Below, piece after piece: positions 47,787-56,232 of a stretch of DNA of 64,000 nucleotides. The stretch is taken from the NCBI RefSeq assembly GCF_026339935.1, contig NZ_JAPEPX010000001.1:434001-498000 (forward strand), given 5' to 3'. The DNA comes from Streptomyces sp. NBC_01551. GTDB taxonomy: Bacteria; Actinomycetota; Actinomycetes; Streptomycetales; Streptomycetaceae. Under the pieces are notes generated by a model. It did no database searches. It had not been told where the DNA came from and was given only the letters and a program-made list of their open reading frames with translations. The translations under genes were made by a program, and so were the position numbers. Numbering within the stretch: the stretch's first letter is position 1; every line of letters starts with the position of its first letter.

Positions 47787-48839
47787 ATGACTGGGCACGA
47801 CCACGCTCACAGCGACCACGCCGACCACGGCAGCCGCGGCGACCACGACGGTCACGGACACGGCGACCACGGACACGGCGGTCACAGCCACGGCGTCGAC
47901 CCGAACGCCGACCGCCGCTGGCTGGCGATCGCGCTCGGCCTGATCGGCACCTTCATGGCGATCGAGGTGACCATCGGCGTGATGGCCCACTCCCTGGCCC
48001 TGATCTCCGACGCCGCGCACATGCTGACCGACGCCGTCTCGATCGTCCTCGCGCTGATCGCGATGCGGCTCGCGGCCCGCCCGGCGCGCGGCGGGTTCAC
48101 GTACGGCCTCAAGCGCGCGGAGATACTCTCCGCCCAGGCCAACGGGCTCACCCTGCTGCTGCTCGCGGCCTGGCTGGCCTACGAGGCGGTGCGCCGGCTG
48201 CTCGACCCGCCGCCGGTGGCGGGCGGGCTGGTCCTGGTGACGGCGCTCGCGGGCATCGTCGTCAACATCGCGGCGGCCTGGTGCATCTCCCGGGCGAACC
48301 GTTCCTCCCTGGCCGTCGAGGGCGCGTACCAGCACATCCTGAACGACCTGTTCGCCTTCATCGGGACGGCGGTGGCCGGCCTGATCGTGCTCACCACCGG
48401 CTTCGTGCAGGCCGACGCGATCGCCACGCTGGTGGTCGTGGTGCTGATGGTCCGGGCGGGCTACGGGCTGGTCCGCGAGTCCGGCCGAATCTTCCTGGAG
48501 GCGGCCCCGGCCAACGTGGACCCGGACGCGGTCGGCGACCGGCTCGTCGGACAGCCGCCGGTCACCGAGGTGCACGACCTGCACATCTGGACCATCACCT
48601 CCGGCCAGGCGGCCCTCTCGGCGCACGTCCTGGTGGAACCGGCGGGCGACTGCCACGCGGTGCGCCGCGACCTGGAGCAGCTGCTCGCCAAGGAGTACGG
48701 GATCACCCACACCACGCTCCAGGTCGACCACGTCCAGGAGGAGCTGCTCTCGGTGGGCCGGGCGGGCGGCCACCCGGCGGACCCGCACTGTGCGGACGCC
48801 CACGGCCCGGTCCACCGCGAGGGTCCGCACGCGCACTGA
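47787..48839 (+). CDS. Cation diffusion facilitator metal exporter (CzcD/ZitB-like)
   Basis: 350 residues. The first 35 are strikingly His/Asp/Gly-rich (HDHAHSDHADHG, DHDGHGHGDHGHGGHSHG), a cytosolic metal-binding tail. Six helices follow with the transport-site motifs SDAAHMLTD near 75 and HILNDLFAF near 180 (H-x3-D pairs in helices 2 and 5). The soluble C-terminal domain (about 230-310, VHDLHIWTITSG) binds additional metal, and the protein ends in another His-rich stretch. It exports Zn2+, possibly with Co2+ or Cd2+, by proton antiport. The ATG is preceded by GGGGGATCCC. Confidence 0.95.
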   Translation: MTGHDHAHSDHADHGSRGDHDGHGHGDHGHGGHSHGVDPNADRRWLAIALGLIGTFMAIEVTIGVMAHSLALISDAAHMLTDAVSIVLALIAMRLAARPARGGFTYGLKRAEILSAQANGLTLLLLAAWLAYEAVRRLLDPPPVAGGLVLVTALAGIVVNIAAAWCISRANRSSLAVEGAYQHILNDLFAFIGTAVAGLIVLTTGFVQADAIATLVVVVLMVRAGYGLVRESGRIFLEAAPANVDPDAVGDRLVGQPPVTEVHDLHIWTITSGQAALSAHVLVEPAGDCHAVRRDLEQLLAKEYGITHTTLQVDHVQEELLSVGRAGGHPADPHCADAHGPVHREGPHAH

Positions 48840-48869
48840 CCCGGCCCGTTTCGGGGCATGGATCGGGGC

Positions 48870-49355
48870 ATGACGAAGAAGCGGAGTGCCGGACTGCTGC
48901 TGTTTCGCCGGACGGGCGGCGAGGACGGCGCCGACCACGGGATCGAGGTCCTGCTCGGGCACATGGGCGGCCCGCTCTGGGAGCACCGCGACGAGGGCGG
49001 GTGGGGCATCCCCAAGGGCGAGTACGAGCCGGACGAGGCCCCGCTCGACGCGGCCCGCCGGGAGTTCACCGAGGAGATCGGGCTGCCGCCGCCGGACGGC
49101 CCGTACCTGCCGCTGGGCGAGGTGGTCCTTTCGAGCGGAAAAACGGTGCGGATCTGGGCCGTGCGGGCGGACCTGGATCCGGCGCTGATGGTGCCCGGGA
49201 CCTTCACGATGGAGTGGCCGCCGCACTCGGGACGGGTCGAGGAGTTCCCGGAGCTGGACCGAGTGGCCTGGTTTACTCCCACCGTGGCCGGAACCAAACT
49301 GGTGAAGGGTCAAATTCCTTTCCTGGAGCGGCTGTTGGGGCTCCTGAAGGGTTGA
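48870..49355 (+). CDS. NUDIX hydrolase
   Basis: 161 residues. The start TKKRSAGLLLFRR leads into the NUDIX fold. The 23-residue NUDIX box runs from G in KGEYEPDE through AARREFTEEIGL (G-x5-E-x7-RE-x2-EE-x-G-L), complete. GGPLWEHRDEGGWGIPKG resembles the diadenosine-polyphosphate/phosphohistidine-type subgroup (MutT-like with VLLGHMGGP). Probably a nucleotide-sugar or dinucleotide polyphosphate hydrolase; substrate unassigned. MTKKR was chosen over an in-frame ATG four codons upstream. Confidence 0.88.
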   Translation: MTKKRSAGLLLFRRTGGEDGADHGIEVLLGHMGGPLWEHRDEGGWGIPKGEYEPDEAPLDAARREFTEEIGLPPPDGPYLPLGEVVLSSGKTVRIWAVRADLDPALMVPGTFTMEWPPHSGRVEEFPELDRVAWFTPTVAGTKLVKGQIPFLERLLGLLKG

Positions 49356-49362
49356 CCGCACC

Positions 49363-49391
49363 TTGACTTGCCAGCGGACCACATCTGCATT
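49363..49391 (+). promoter_or_regulatory. Promoter of the UPF0261 gene
   Basis: TTGACT (49363-49368), 17 bases, TGCATT (49386-49391), within an AT-richer patch; the ATG at 49404 is 12 bases further. No convincing ribosome-binding site lies between, so translation may be leaderless or weakly initiated. Confidence 0.45.
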
Positions 49392-49403
49392 GACATTACA
49401 CAT

Positions 49404-50657
49404 ATGACGAACGTCGTGCTGGTGGGAACCCTGGACACCAAGGGTGTGGAGTACGGCTGGTTGCGCGAGAAGCTGCTGCGTGCCGGCGTCGAAGTGGTAC
49501 TGGTCGACACAGGGATCATGGGCGAGCCCCGGGTGCCCGCGGACGTGCCGCGTGAAGCGGTGGCCCGGGCGGCGGGAACGGAACTGACGGAACTGCGGAC
49601 GGCCGCCGACCGGGGCGCGGCCGTCACCACGATGGCCCAGGGGGCCGAGGCGGTCCTCTTACGGCTGCACGCCGAGGGCCGGCTGCACGGGGTCCTCGCG
49701 ATCGGCGGCAGCGGCGGGACCTCCATCGCCAGCCGGGCGATGCGCGCACTGCCGCTGGGCGTCCCGAAGCTGATGGTCTCGTCCATGGCGTCCGGGAACG
49801 TGGCCCCGTACGTCGGATCCTCGGACATCACGATGATGTACAGCGTGGTGGACATCGCGGGCATCAACAGCGTCTCGGCGCCGGTGCTGACGAACGCGGT
49901 GGAAGCGATCGCCGGGATGGCCAAGGCCTTCGCCCGCACCTCGGTGGAGCGCCGGCCGGCCCGGCTGGGCGCGGGCGGCCCGCCGCTGATCGCCGCGAGC
50001 ATGGCGGGGGTGACCACGACCGGAGTGGACGCCGCCCGCGAGCGGCTCACCGAACTCGGCTACGAGGTGCTGGTCTTCCACGTCAGCGGCACCGGCGGCC
50101 GCACCCTGGAGACCCTGGCCGGGCAGGGGATCTTCGCCGGGGTGCTGGACCTCACCCTCAGCGAGCTCGCCGACGACCTGTGCGGCGGCGTCCTGAGCGC
50201 CGGCCCCGACCGGCTCAGCGCGGCCGGGCGGGCCGGGATTCCGCAGGTGGTGAGCCTGGGCGCGCTGGACATGGTGAAGTTCGGCCCGCTGGAGACCCTG
50301 CCGGAACACGCCCGCTACCGGCGGGTCCGCGTCCACAACCCCTCGATCACGGTCATCCGTACGACCGAGTCCGAATGCGCGGAACTCGGCCGCCGGGTCG
50401 CCGGCAAACTCCGCGTGGCGACCGGGCCCACGGCGGTCTGCGTCCCACTGCGCGGACTGTCCACGCTCGGCGCCCCCGGCGGGCCGTACCATGACCCGCG
50501 CGCGGACCGGGCCCTGTTCTCGGCGCTGCGCGACGGATTGCGGGGCAGCGCCGCCCGGCTCTACGACTACGACACCCACATCAACGACCCGGCCTTCGGG
50601 CGGGCGGCGGCCGACCGGCTGCACTCCATGATCGGGGCCCTGCGGGCCGCGGCCTGA
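49404..50657 (+). CDS. UPF0261 / Tm-1-like ATP-binding protein, with TTA codon
   Basis: 417 residues, full length for the family (tomato mosaic virus resistance protein Tm-1 and bacterial homologues). The N-terminal Tm-1-like ATP-binding domain shows VVLVGTLDTKGVEY, VDTGIMGEP and GGSGGTSIASRAM. The C-terminal part, related to TIM-barrel signal-transduction proteins, shows AASMAGVTTTGVDAAR, VFHVSGTGGRTLE and DYDTHINDPAF. Biochemical role in bacteria unknown. Codon 86 is TTA (49659-49661), so in Streptomyces it should depend on bldA. It stands alone, upstream of a receptor kinase gene but separated by 147 bases. Confidence 0.9.
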   Translation: MTNVVLVGTLDTKGVEYGWLREKLLRAGVEVVLVDTGIMGEPRVPADVPREAVARAAGTELTELRTAADRGAAVTTMAQGAEAVLLRLHAEGRLHGVLAIGGSGGTSIASRAMRALPLGVPKLMVSSMASGNVAPYVGSSDITMMYSVVDIAGINSVSAPVLTNAVEAIAGMAKAFARTSVERRPARLGAGGPPLIAASMAGVTTTGVDAARERLTELGYEVLVFHVSGTGGRTLETLAGQGIFAGVLDLTLSELADDLCGGVLSAGPDRLSAAGRAGIPQVVSLGALDMVKFGPLETLPEHARYRRVRVHNPSITVIRTTESECAELGRRVAGKLRVATGPTAVCVPLRGLSTLGAPGGPYHDPRADRALFSALRDGLRGSAARLYDYDTHINDPAFGRAAADRLHSMIGALRAAA

Positions 50658-50804
50658 TCACGGCCCGACCACGGCCCGGCCACGGTTCGGGACACCGGAC
50701 GGGGTTGGGAACCGGCCGTGGCGGAAACCGTGTCCCAGGGGGTGGCCGGTCGGCTTGCGACCGGAGACCTTGGGCGCGGCGACGCCACGGCAGGGGGCAA
50801 AACG

Positions 50805-52418
50805 ATGAGCAGCACCTGGACGGTGCCCGGATACACGGAGGTCCGGGACCTCGGTTCCGGCGGCAGCGGCCGCGTCGTGCTCGCCGTCCACGACGGCACG
50901 GGCACGGCGGTCGCGGTCAAGTACCTGAGCGACCGGCTCCGCGAGGACCCGGCCTTCGTCCGGGAGTTCCGGGCGGAGGCGCGGCTCCTGGGCGGGCTGC
51001 GGTCGCCGTACGTCGTCGGGCTGTACGAGTACGTGGAGTCGCCCGGCGGGGCCGCCATCGTGATGGAACTGGTGGACGGCGTCTCGCTGCGCGCGCTGCT
51101 GAAGCAGTCCGGGCGGGCCGACGCCGAGGCCGCGCTGGTGGTGCTCAAGGGCTCGCTGCTCGGGCTGGCCGCGGCGCACCGGGCGGGTGTGGTGCACCGC
51201 GACTACAAGCCGGAGAACGTGCTGGTCGCGGCGGACGGTTCGTCGAAGCTGGTGGACTTCGGGATCGCGGCGGGCCGCGGCACGACTCCGGGGGTGGCGG
51301 GTACGCCCGCGTACATGGCCCCCGAGCAGTGGCAGGGGCAGCCGGCCTCGCCCGCCGCGGACGTGTACGCGGCGACGGCCACGTTCTTCGAGTGCCTGAC
51401 CGGGCGCAAGCCGTACGACGGGGAGAACTTCGCGGAGCTCGCGGTCCAGCACATAGAGGCCCCGGTGCCGGAGACGGAGGCGCCGGAGCCGGTACGTCCG
51501 CTGATCCGGCGCGGTCTGGCCAAGCGGCCGGAGCAGCGCCCGGAGAACGCCGAGGCGTTCGTGGCGGAGCTGGAGGGCGTGGCGCTGGCCGCGTACGGAC
51601 CGCAGTGGGAGGAGCGCGGGCAGCGCAAGCTGGCGGCGCTGGCCGCGCTGCTGCCGCTGCTGTTCCCGTCGGCGGGAGCGCCGGCCGCGGGGACGACGGC
51701 GGTGGCGACGACGGTGCTGGAGCCTCCGCCGCCGAGCTGGGCTCCGGGGCGGCGCGGGCTGACCGCCGCCGGGGTGGCGCTGGTGGTGGGGGCCGTCCTG
51801 GTGCTCACGTACAACGCGGTCGGCGGGGAGCCGGGCGGCGCCTCGGCGCTGAGCGCGTTCGCGACGACGAGCCCGTCCGCCGGAAGCGTTTCCCCGGGCC
51901 CGGGCCCCGCGGCGAGCCCGAGCCCGAGCCCGTCCGCGACGGCGAGCCCGAGCGCGAGCCCCTCGGTGTCCGCGTCCGCGTCCGGGACCCCGACGGCGAG
52001 CCACTCCCCCACGCCTACGCCCACGCCCACGCCGACCAAGACCACCCCGACACCGACGCCGACGCCGACGCCGACTCCCACGCCGACCATCGTGGTCGGC
52101 GGCGTGAAGGTCTCCCTGGCGGCGAGCCCCTCGGCCGGGCTGGCGACCGTGTCGGTCGACGTCAAGGGCGGTCCGGCCACGGTGACGCTCGAATGGTTCC
52201 TGGGCGACAGCCCGGGCGACCTGCGCCACGCCGACGGCTCGGAGTCCGTCCCGGTCCAGGCCGGCTCCACCACGCTGGAGCGTCGGCACGCCTTCACGCG
52301 CGGCAGCGGCTGCCACCTGACCGTGCGGGTGACCACCAAGCCTGGCGCCAAGGTCGCCACGGACTCACAGCCCATCCCCCGGTGCAAGCCCCCGGTGATC
52401 CTGGAGCCTCCGCGATGA
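50805..52418 (+). CDS. Receptor-type Ser/Thr protein kinase with Ser/Pro-Thr/Pro stalk
   Basis: 537 residues. Kinase domain about 12-265: DLGSGGSGRVVLA, AVKYL, HRDYKPEN (tyrosine replaces the usual leucine), DFGIAA, GTPAYMAPEQ. A transmembrane helix sits at about 317-338 (AAGVALVVGAVLVLTY). A low-complexity stalk follows: PSPSPS units, then PTPTPT repeats (about 380-430, encoded by repeats at 51895-52085). An extracellular beta domain of about 105 residues ends the chain (VSVDVKGGPATVTLEWFLGDS, GCHLTVRVTTKPG). The stop overlaps the next gene start (ATGA). The ligand is unknown; the stalk should hold the domain within the cell wall. The ribosome-binding site is CAGGGGGC. Confidence 0.92.
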   Translation: MSSTWTVPGYTEVRDLGSGGSGRVVLAVHDGTGTAVAVKYLSDRLREDPAFVREFRAEARLLGGLRSPYVVGLYEYVESPGGAAIVMELVDGVSLRALLKQSGRADAEAALVVLKGSLLGLAAAHRAGVVHRDYKPENVLVAADGSSKLVDFGIAAGRGTTPGVAGTPAYMAPEQWQGQPASPAADVYAATATFFECLTGRKPYDGENFAELAVQHIEAPVPETEAPEPVRPLIRRGLAKRPEQRPENAEAFVAELEGVALAAYGPQWEERGQRKLAALAALLPLLFPSAGAPAAGTTAVATTVLEPPPPSWAPGRRGLTAAGVALVVGAVLVLTYNAVGGEPGGASALSAFATTSPSAGSVSPGPGPAASPSPSPSATASPSASPSVSASASGTPTASHSPTPTPTPTPTKTTPTPTPTPTPTPTPTIVVGGVKVSLAASPSAGLATVSVDVKGGPATVTLEWFLGDSPGDLRHADGSESVPVQAGSTTLERRHAFTRGSGCHLTVRVTTKPGAKVATDSQPIPRCKPPVILEPPR

Positions 52419-53053
52419 GCGATCCCCGCGTCCCCGAGGACGACGACTACAGCGCCACGGTGCTCGGCAGCCACTGGATCAGCGGCCCGCCGCAGCGGCC
52501 CGCGGAGACGAAGCGGTTCGACACGCCCCAGGCCGTGTCCGGGGCGGTACCCGACCGTATCGAGGGGTCGCTGCTGCGGTTCGGGCCCGGGGTGACGGCG
52601 CAGATGCCGGGCACGCCGTTCCCGGTGGCCGTCGCGCCCGCCCCGCGTCGGCGTCGGGGGGCGGCCCTGCGCCGGTACGCCCTGGCGGCCGTGGTGCTGG
52701 CGGCGGTCCTCGCGTACCTGGGCTGGCAGCGGCTCGGCCCGGCGCTGGAGGTGCGGGAGGTGTCGGTGAGCACCGACCCGAAGGGTCCCGCCTGCGACAC
52801 GGCGGCCGATGTGGTGGCCCTCGTACGGACGAACGGGCGCCCGGGAACCCTCACGTACCGCTGGGTGCGCAGCGACGGGACGCGCTCGGATCCGCTGACG
52901 GAGCGGGTGCCGAGCGGGCGGAAGGAGGCCACGCTGCACCTGCTGTGGACCTTCCAGGGGACGGGCACCTATCCCGCCAGGGCCGAGCTCGAACTGATCT
53001 CGCCCGCGAGCCGCACGGCCGCGGTGGAGTTCACGTACCGCTGCCGCCCGTAG
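52415..53053 (+). CDS. Single-pass membrane protein coupled to the receptor kinase
   Basis: 212 residues. Residues 1-80 are cytosolic and contain several Ser/Thr (SDPRVPEDDDYSATVLG, TKRFDTPQAVSG) that could be kinase targets. A helix follows (RRYALAAVVLAAVLAYLGW, about 84-104). The outside domain (110-212: VSVSTDPKGPACDTAADVV, GTLTYRWVRSDGTRSDPLTE, GTYPARAELELISP) looks immunoglobulin-like and resembles the kinase's own extracellular domain in style (TLTYRWVRSDG beside TVTLEWFLGDS). It is translationally coupled to the kinase and probably works with it. The function is otherwise unknown. Confidence 0.82.
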   Translation: MSDPRVPEDDDYSATVLGSHWISGPPQRPAETKRFDTPQAVSGAVPDRIEGSLLRFGPGVTAQMPGTPFPVAVAPAPRRRRGAALRRYALAAVVLAAVLAYLGWQRLGPALEVREVSVSTDPKGPACDTAADVVALVRTNGRPGTLTYRWVRSDGTRSDPLTERVPSGRKEATLHLLWTFQGTGTYPARAELELISPASRTAAVEFTYRCRP

Positions 53054-53059
53054 CCGGCT

Positions 53060-53073
53060 CGGCCGATCGGCCG
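53060..53073. terminator. Palindrome CGGCCGATCGGCCG in a convergent gap
   Basis: A perfect 14-base palindrome seven bases past the stop of the kinase partner, followed by GCGCC/GGCGC arms at 53090-53115. It probably forms part of the terminator between convergent genes, though the lack of a loop in the palindrome leaves a protein site possible. Confidence 0.35.
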
Positions 53074-53144
53074 ATGCGCGGGAGCGCCGGTTCCGTTCTT
53101 CCGGCCGAGGCGCCGGGGTGCCGTGCGCTGTTTCACTCGACCCG

Positions 53145-54434
53145 TCAGAACCGGGCGTGCGCCGTGATGTCCGCCGCGAACTCCCCCGTCATCGCCGGCG
53201 TCACCGTCGGCCGACACTGCGCCACCGCCGCCAGGTAGTCCGCGGTGCTCGCGCCCAGCTGCGCGGCCGCCGCGCCGCGCGCGCCCACCGCCTCCAGGTC
53301 CCGCTCGAACGACACCTGCGCCGCGATCCGCGCCGCGTGCTCGATGTCGGCCGGGGTGAACAGCTCGCTCGCCGCCACCAGCGCTGCCACGTCGACGTCC
53401 GCGCGGCCGGCCGTGTAGCGGCCCCAGATCGCGGCGCGGGCCCCGGCGTCCGGGGTGCCGATCGGGATCAGGTAGTCGAAGCGGCCGGGCCGCAGGAAGG
53501 CCGGGTCGAGGGAGCGGATGGAGTTGGTGGCGCAGACCAGCAGCCGCTCGCCGCCCTCCCGGAAGCCGGGTATCAGCTTGAGCAGCTCGTTGGTGACGCC
53601 GTGGATGCCGCCGGGCTGCGCGGGTTCGGTGCGTACGGGCGCGATCTCCTCGACCTCGTCGATGAAGACGAGCACCCGCTCCAGTTCGGCGATCCGGGCG
53701 AACGCGGTGCGCAGCGCGGCGGCCAGGTTGCCCTCGTCGGCCAGCCGGGACGGCAGCAGTTCCACGAAGGGCCAGCCCAGCCGGGAGGCGATGGCTCGGG
53801 CGAAGGTGGTCTTGCCCGTGCCGGGCGGGCCGAACAGGGTGATGGCGCGCGGCGGCTGCACGCCGTGTGCGGCGGCCCGTTCGGGCTCGGCGAGCGGCAG
53901 CACCACGCGCCGCTCGATCAGGTCCTTCTCCGTCTCCATGCCGGCGACCTTGGTCCAGAGGTCGTTCGCGAGGAAGCGTCCGCCGAGGTCGTCGAGGAGA
54001 CCGGCGGCCGGTCCGTGCAGCGGCTCGGTCTTCTCGAAGTAGGCGACGGCGGGCTGGCGGGTGTAACCGGCGTTGAGCAGGCCCTCGCCGAGCAGGTCCT
54101 CCTCGGGCAGCACGTAGGCGATGCGGCCGACGCGGGCGGCGATCAGCCGCCGCTCCAGCTCGACGAGCAGGGCGCTGGCCAGGCCGCGGCCCCGCCAGCC
54201 GGCGGCGATCGCGATGCGCATCACCCAGGCCCGTTCCCCGGTGACGCAGGCGAGGGCGGCGCCGATCGGGACGCCCTGGTGGACGGCGACGACACAGGGC
54301 TGCCGGTCGGTCAGGGCGCTGATGCACTCGGCCAGCGAGAAGACGGACTCCTGGCCGAGTTCGGCCGTGGTGTCGATCAGGTGGACCACCGCGGCGAGAT
54401 CGCTCTCGCGGTAGTCGTGGATGAGCCAGTTCAC
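53145..54434 (-). CDS. GNAT acetyltransferase fused to an AAA+ ATPase
   Basis: 429 residues. Residues 1-140 are a GNAT N-acetyltransferase (YRESDLAAVVHLID; acetyl-CoA loop AAGWRGRGLASALL near 80; VLPEEDLLGEGLLNAGY). Residues 155-425 are an AAA+ ATPase of the classical ring type: Walker A FGPPGTGKTT near 202, Walker B VLVFIDEVEE near 253, sensor VCATNS, arginine-finger region RSLDPAFLRPGRFD, and sensor 2 in FTPADIEHAARIA. The GTG start has AGGGGCGG upstream. The ATPase half resembles proteasome/CDC48-like remodelers; acetylation coupled to remodelling is an inference. Target unknown. Confidence 0.92.
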   Translation of the reverse strand: MNWLIHDYRESDLAAVVHLIDTTAELGQESVFSLAECISALTDRQPCVVAVHQGVPIGAALACVTGERAWVMRIAIAAGWRGRGLASALLVELERRLIAARVGRIAYVLPEEDLLGEGLLNAGYTRQPAVAYFEKTEPLHGPAAGLLDDLGGRFLANDLWTKVAGMETEKDLIERRVVLPLAEPERAAAHGVQPPRAITLFGPPGTGKTTFARAIASRLGWPFVELLPSRLADEGNLAAALRTAFARIAELERVLVFIDEVEEIAPVRTEPAQPGGIHGVTNELLKLIPGFREGGERLLVCATNSIRSLDPAFLRPGRFDYLIPIGTPDAGARAAIWGRYTAGRADVDVAALVAASELFTPADIEHAARIAAQVSFERDLEAVGARGAAAAQLGASTADYLAAVAQCRPTVTPAMTGEFAADITAHARF

Positions 54435-54594
54435 CGGGTACCGCCCCTCGTTCGTGCTCCTGCGGCGAGGCTAGGGGCGGGCGGGCCCGGCGCTCACGCG
54501 CCGCCGTGCACAACACACGTTCGATAAACCCTCCGTGGCGTCCATAGACTGGCCGCTTCCGCCGTCGCATCCCACCGAGGACCCGAGCTCTTTC

Positions 54595-56082
54595 ATGACA
54601 TCCCACATATCCACCGGACCCGCCTGGGCCCGCACCGGCCCGCGACGGCATCTCGGCTGGCTGGTACCGGTCGTGTGGACCCTGGCCCTCGGGCTGTGGG
54701 GGCTGTCGCGGCAGGACAGCGTCTGGCGGGACGAGGCGGCGACCTGGCAGGTGGCCGGCCGGTCGGCGGGCGAGATCTGGTCGATGCTCGGCAACGTGGA
54801 CGCCGTGCACGGGCTGTACTACCTGCTGATGCACGGGCTCTTCGAGGTCTTCGGGGCGGGTACGGCGGTCCTGCGGCTGCCGTCGGTGCTGGCGGTGGCG
54901 GCGGCCGCGGCGTGCGTGGCGCTGATCGGGCGGCGGCTGGCCGGGTTCTGGGCGGGGCTCGGGGCCGGGCTGGCGCTGGGGCTGCTGCCCGCCGTGCAGT
55001 TCTACCTCCAGGAGGGGCGTCCGTACGCGCTGGTCGCGGCCGGGGCCGGGGTGTCGACGCTGCTGTTGGTGTCGCTGGGTGCGCAGGACCGGCCCGGGCG
55101 GCGGGTGTGGCCGCGCTGGACGGCGTACGGGCTGACGGTGCTGGTGTGCGCGCTGCTGAATTGGCTGTCGCTGCTGGTCCTGCCCGCGCACGCGGCGACC
55201 CTGTGGTGGGTGCGGACCGGGCGCGGGGTGTGGGGGCGCTGGCTGCTCGCCGCCGGGGCGGCCGGGGCGGGGGCGCTGCCGCTGATCCTGTTCAGCCGGA
55301 GCCAGTCCGACCAGGTGTCGTGGATACCGCCGCTGACCTGGCACATGCTGACGGGCCCCGGGATCCTGCTGGCGGTGGGCGCCCTGGGCGCGTGGGCGGA
55401 CCGGTGGAACGGGCCGCGCGCCGCCGGCCGGCTGTCGGTTGCCTCGGTCGGGCTGCCGCTGCTGGCGGTGCCACAGCTGGGGCTGGTGGGGCTGTCGCTG
55501 GCGCAGCCGCTGTTCCTGGACCGGTACGTGCTGTTCAGCATGCTGGGTCTGGCCCTGCTGATCGGCGCGGCCCTGGGCGCGGCGGTACGGGCCTGCGCGC
55601 CGCGGTTCCCGACGGCGGCGACCCTGCTGGTGCCGGGCCTGGTCGGGGTCTCGGTGCTGGCGCTGCTTCCGGTGGAGCTGGGCAAGCGGGCCCCGGCCAG
55701 CCGGTTGGACGACGTCCTGGCGGTGGCCGGCGAGGTGGCCCGGCTGAAGCGGGACGGGGACGCGGTGCTGTTCGTGCCGGCGGCGCGGCGGGACACCGCG
55801 CTGGTGTCGCCGGAGGCGTTCGCGGGGCTGTCGGACGTGGCGCTGGCGCGGACTCCGGTGGCCTCGGCGACCCTCAAGGGCGAGGAGGCGGGTCCGGAGC
55901 GGATCCGGGCGGAGCTGCTCGGCCGGCAGCGGGTGCTGCTGGTGACGGACTCGGCGAAGGTGGCGAAGCCGTCGGGCGCGGCCCGGGACCGGGAGAAGGC
56001 GGCCGTGCTGAGGGAGCACTTCACCCCGGTCGAGGACCGTCAGGTCCGGGGGCGCCGGGTGACGGTGTACGAACGCCGCTAG
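54595..56082 (+). CDS. GT39-like membrane glycosyltransferase (ArnT/PMT superfamily)
   Basis: 495 residues with 10-12 helices. The first extracytoplasmic loop carries SRQDSVWRDEAATWQVA, where the DE pair is the conserved acidic motif of GT-C enzymes that use polyprenyl-phosphate sugars. LQEGRPYAL is the second family motif. A soluble C-terminal part (about 400-495) follows. It probably transfers a sugar to an extracytoplasmic lipid, glycan or protein. The ATG at 54595 is preferred because a TAGACT -10 element lies at 54545-54550, inside the extended frame. Acceptor unknown. Confidence 0.85.
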   Translation: MTSHISTGPAWARTGPRRHLGWLVPVVWTLALGLWGLSRQDSVWRDEAATWQVAGRSAGEIWSMLGNVDAVHGLYYLLMHGLFEVFGAGTAVLRLPSVLAVAAAAACVALIGRRLAGFWAGLGAGLALGLLPAVQFYLQEGRPYALVAAGAGVSTLLLVSLGAQDRPGRRVWPRWTAYGLTVLVCALLNWLSLLVLPAHAATLWWVRTGRGVWGRWLLAAGAAGAGALPLILFSRSQSDQVSWIPPLTWHMLTGPGILLAVGALGAWADRWNGPRAAGRLSVASVGLPLLAVPQLGLVGLSLAQPLFLDRYVLFSMLGLALLIGAALGAAVRACAPRFPTAATLLVPGLVGVSVLALLPVELGKRAPASRLDDVLAVAGEVARLKRDGDAVLFVPAARRDTALVSPEAFAGLSDVALARTPVASATLKGEEAGPERIRAELLGRQRVLLVTDSAKVAKPSGAARDREKAAVLREHFTPVEDRQVRGRRVTVYERR

Positions 56083-56232
56083 AGGGCCCTGATCAGGAGG
56101 TTTCGGCTGTGTCCGGGTTTTCCCTCTGCGCCGGGGCATTCCGGACGTACGGCGCGCGGTTCCCGGGATTCACAGCGAATTCTTATGGAATATCGAGCTC
56201 CGGACACAGTTTCGCGGGGAAGGCTCGGGTGC

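Noticed and set aside
44510..49366. A 1618-codon open frame on the plus strand over the kinase/FHA-exporter region
   Set aside because: It runs antisense to genes with clear domains and its translation is Arg/Gly/Pro-rich low-complexity sequence; such frames arise from third-position GC bias.
52008..52085. ACGCCGACGCC repeats as a possible array or satellite
   Set aside because: They encode the Pro-Thr stalk of the receptor kinase in frame and are explained by that.
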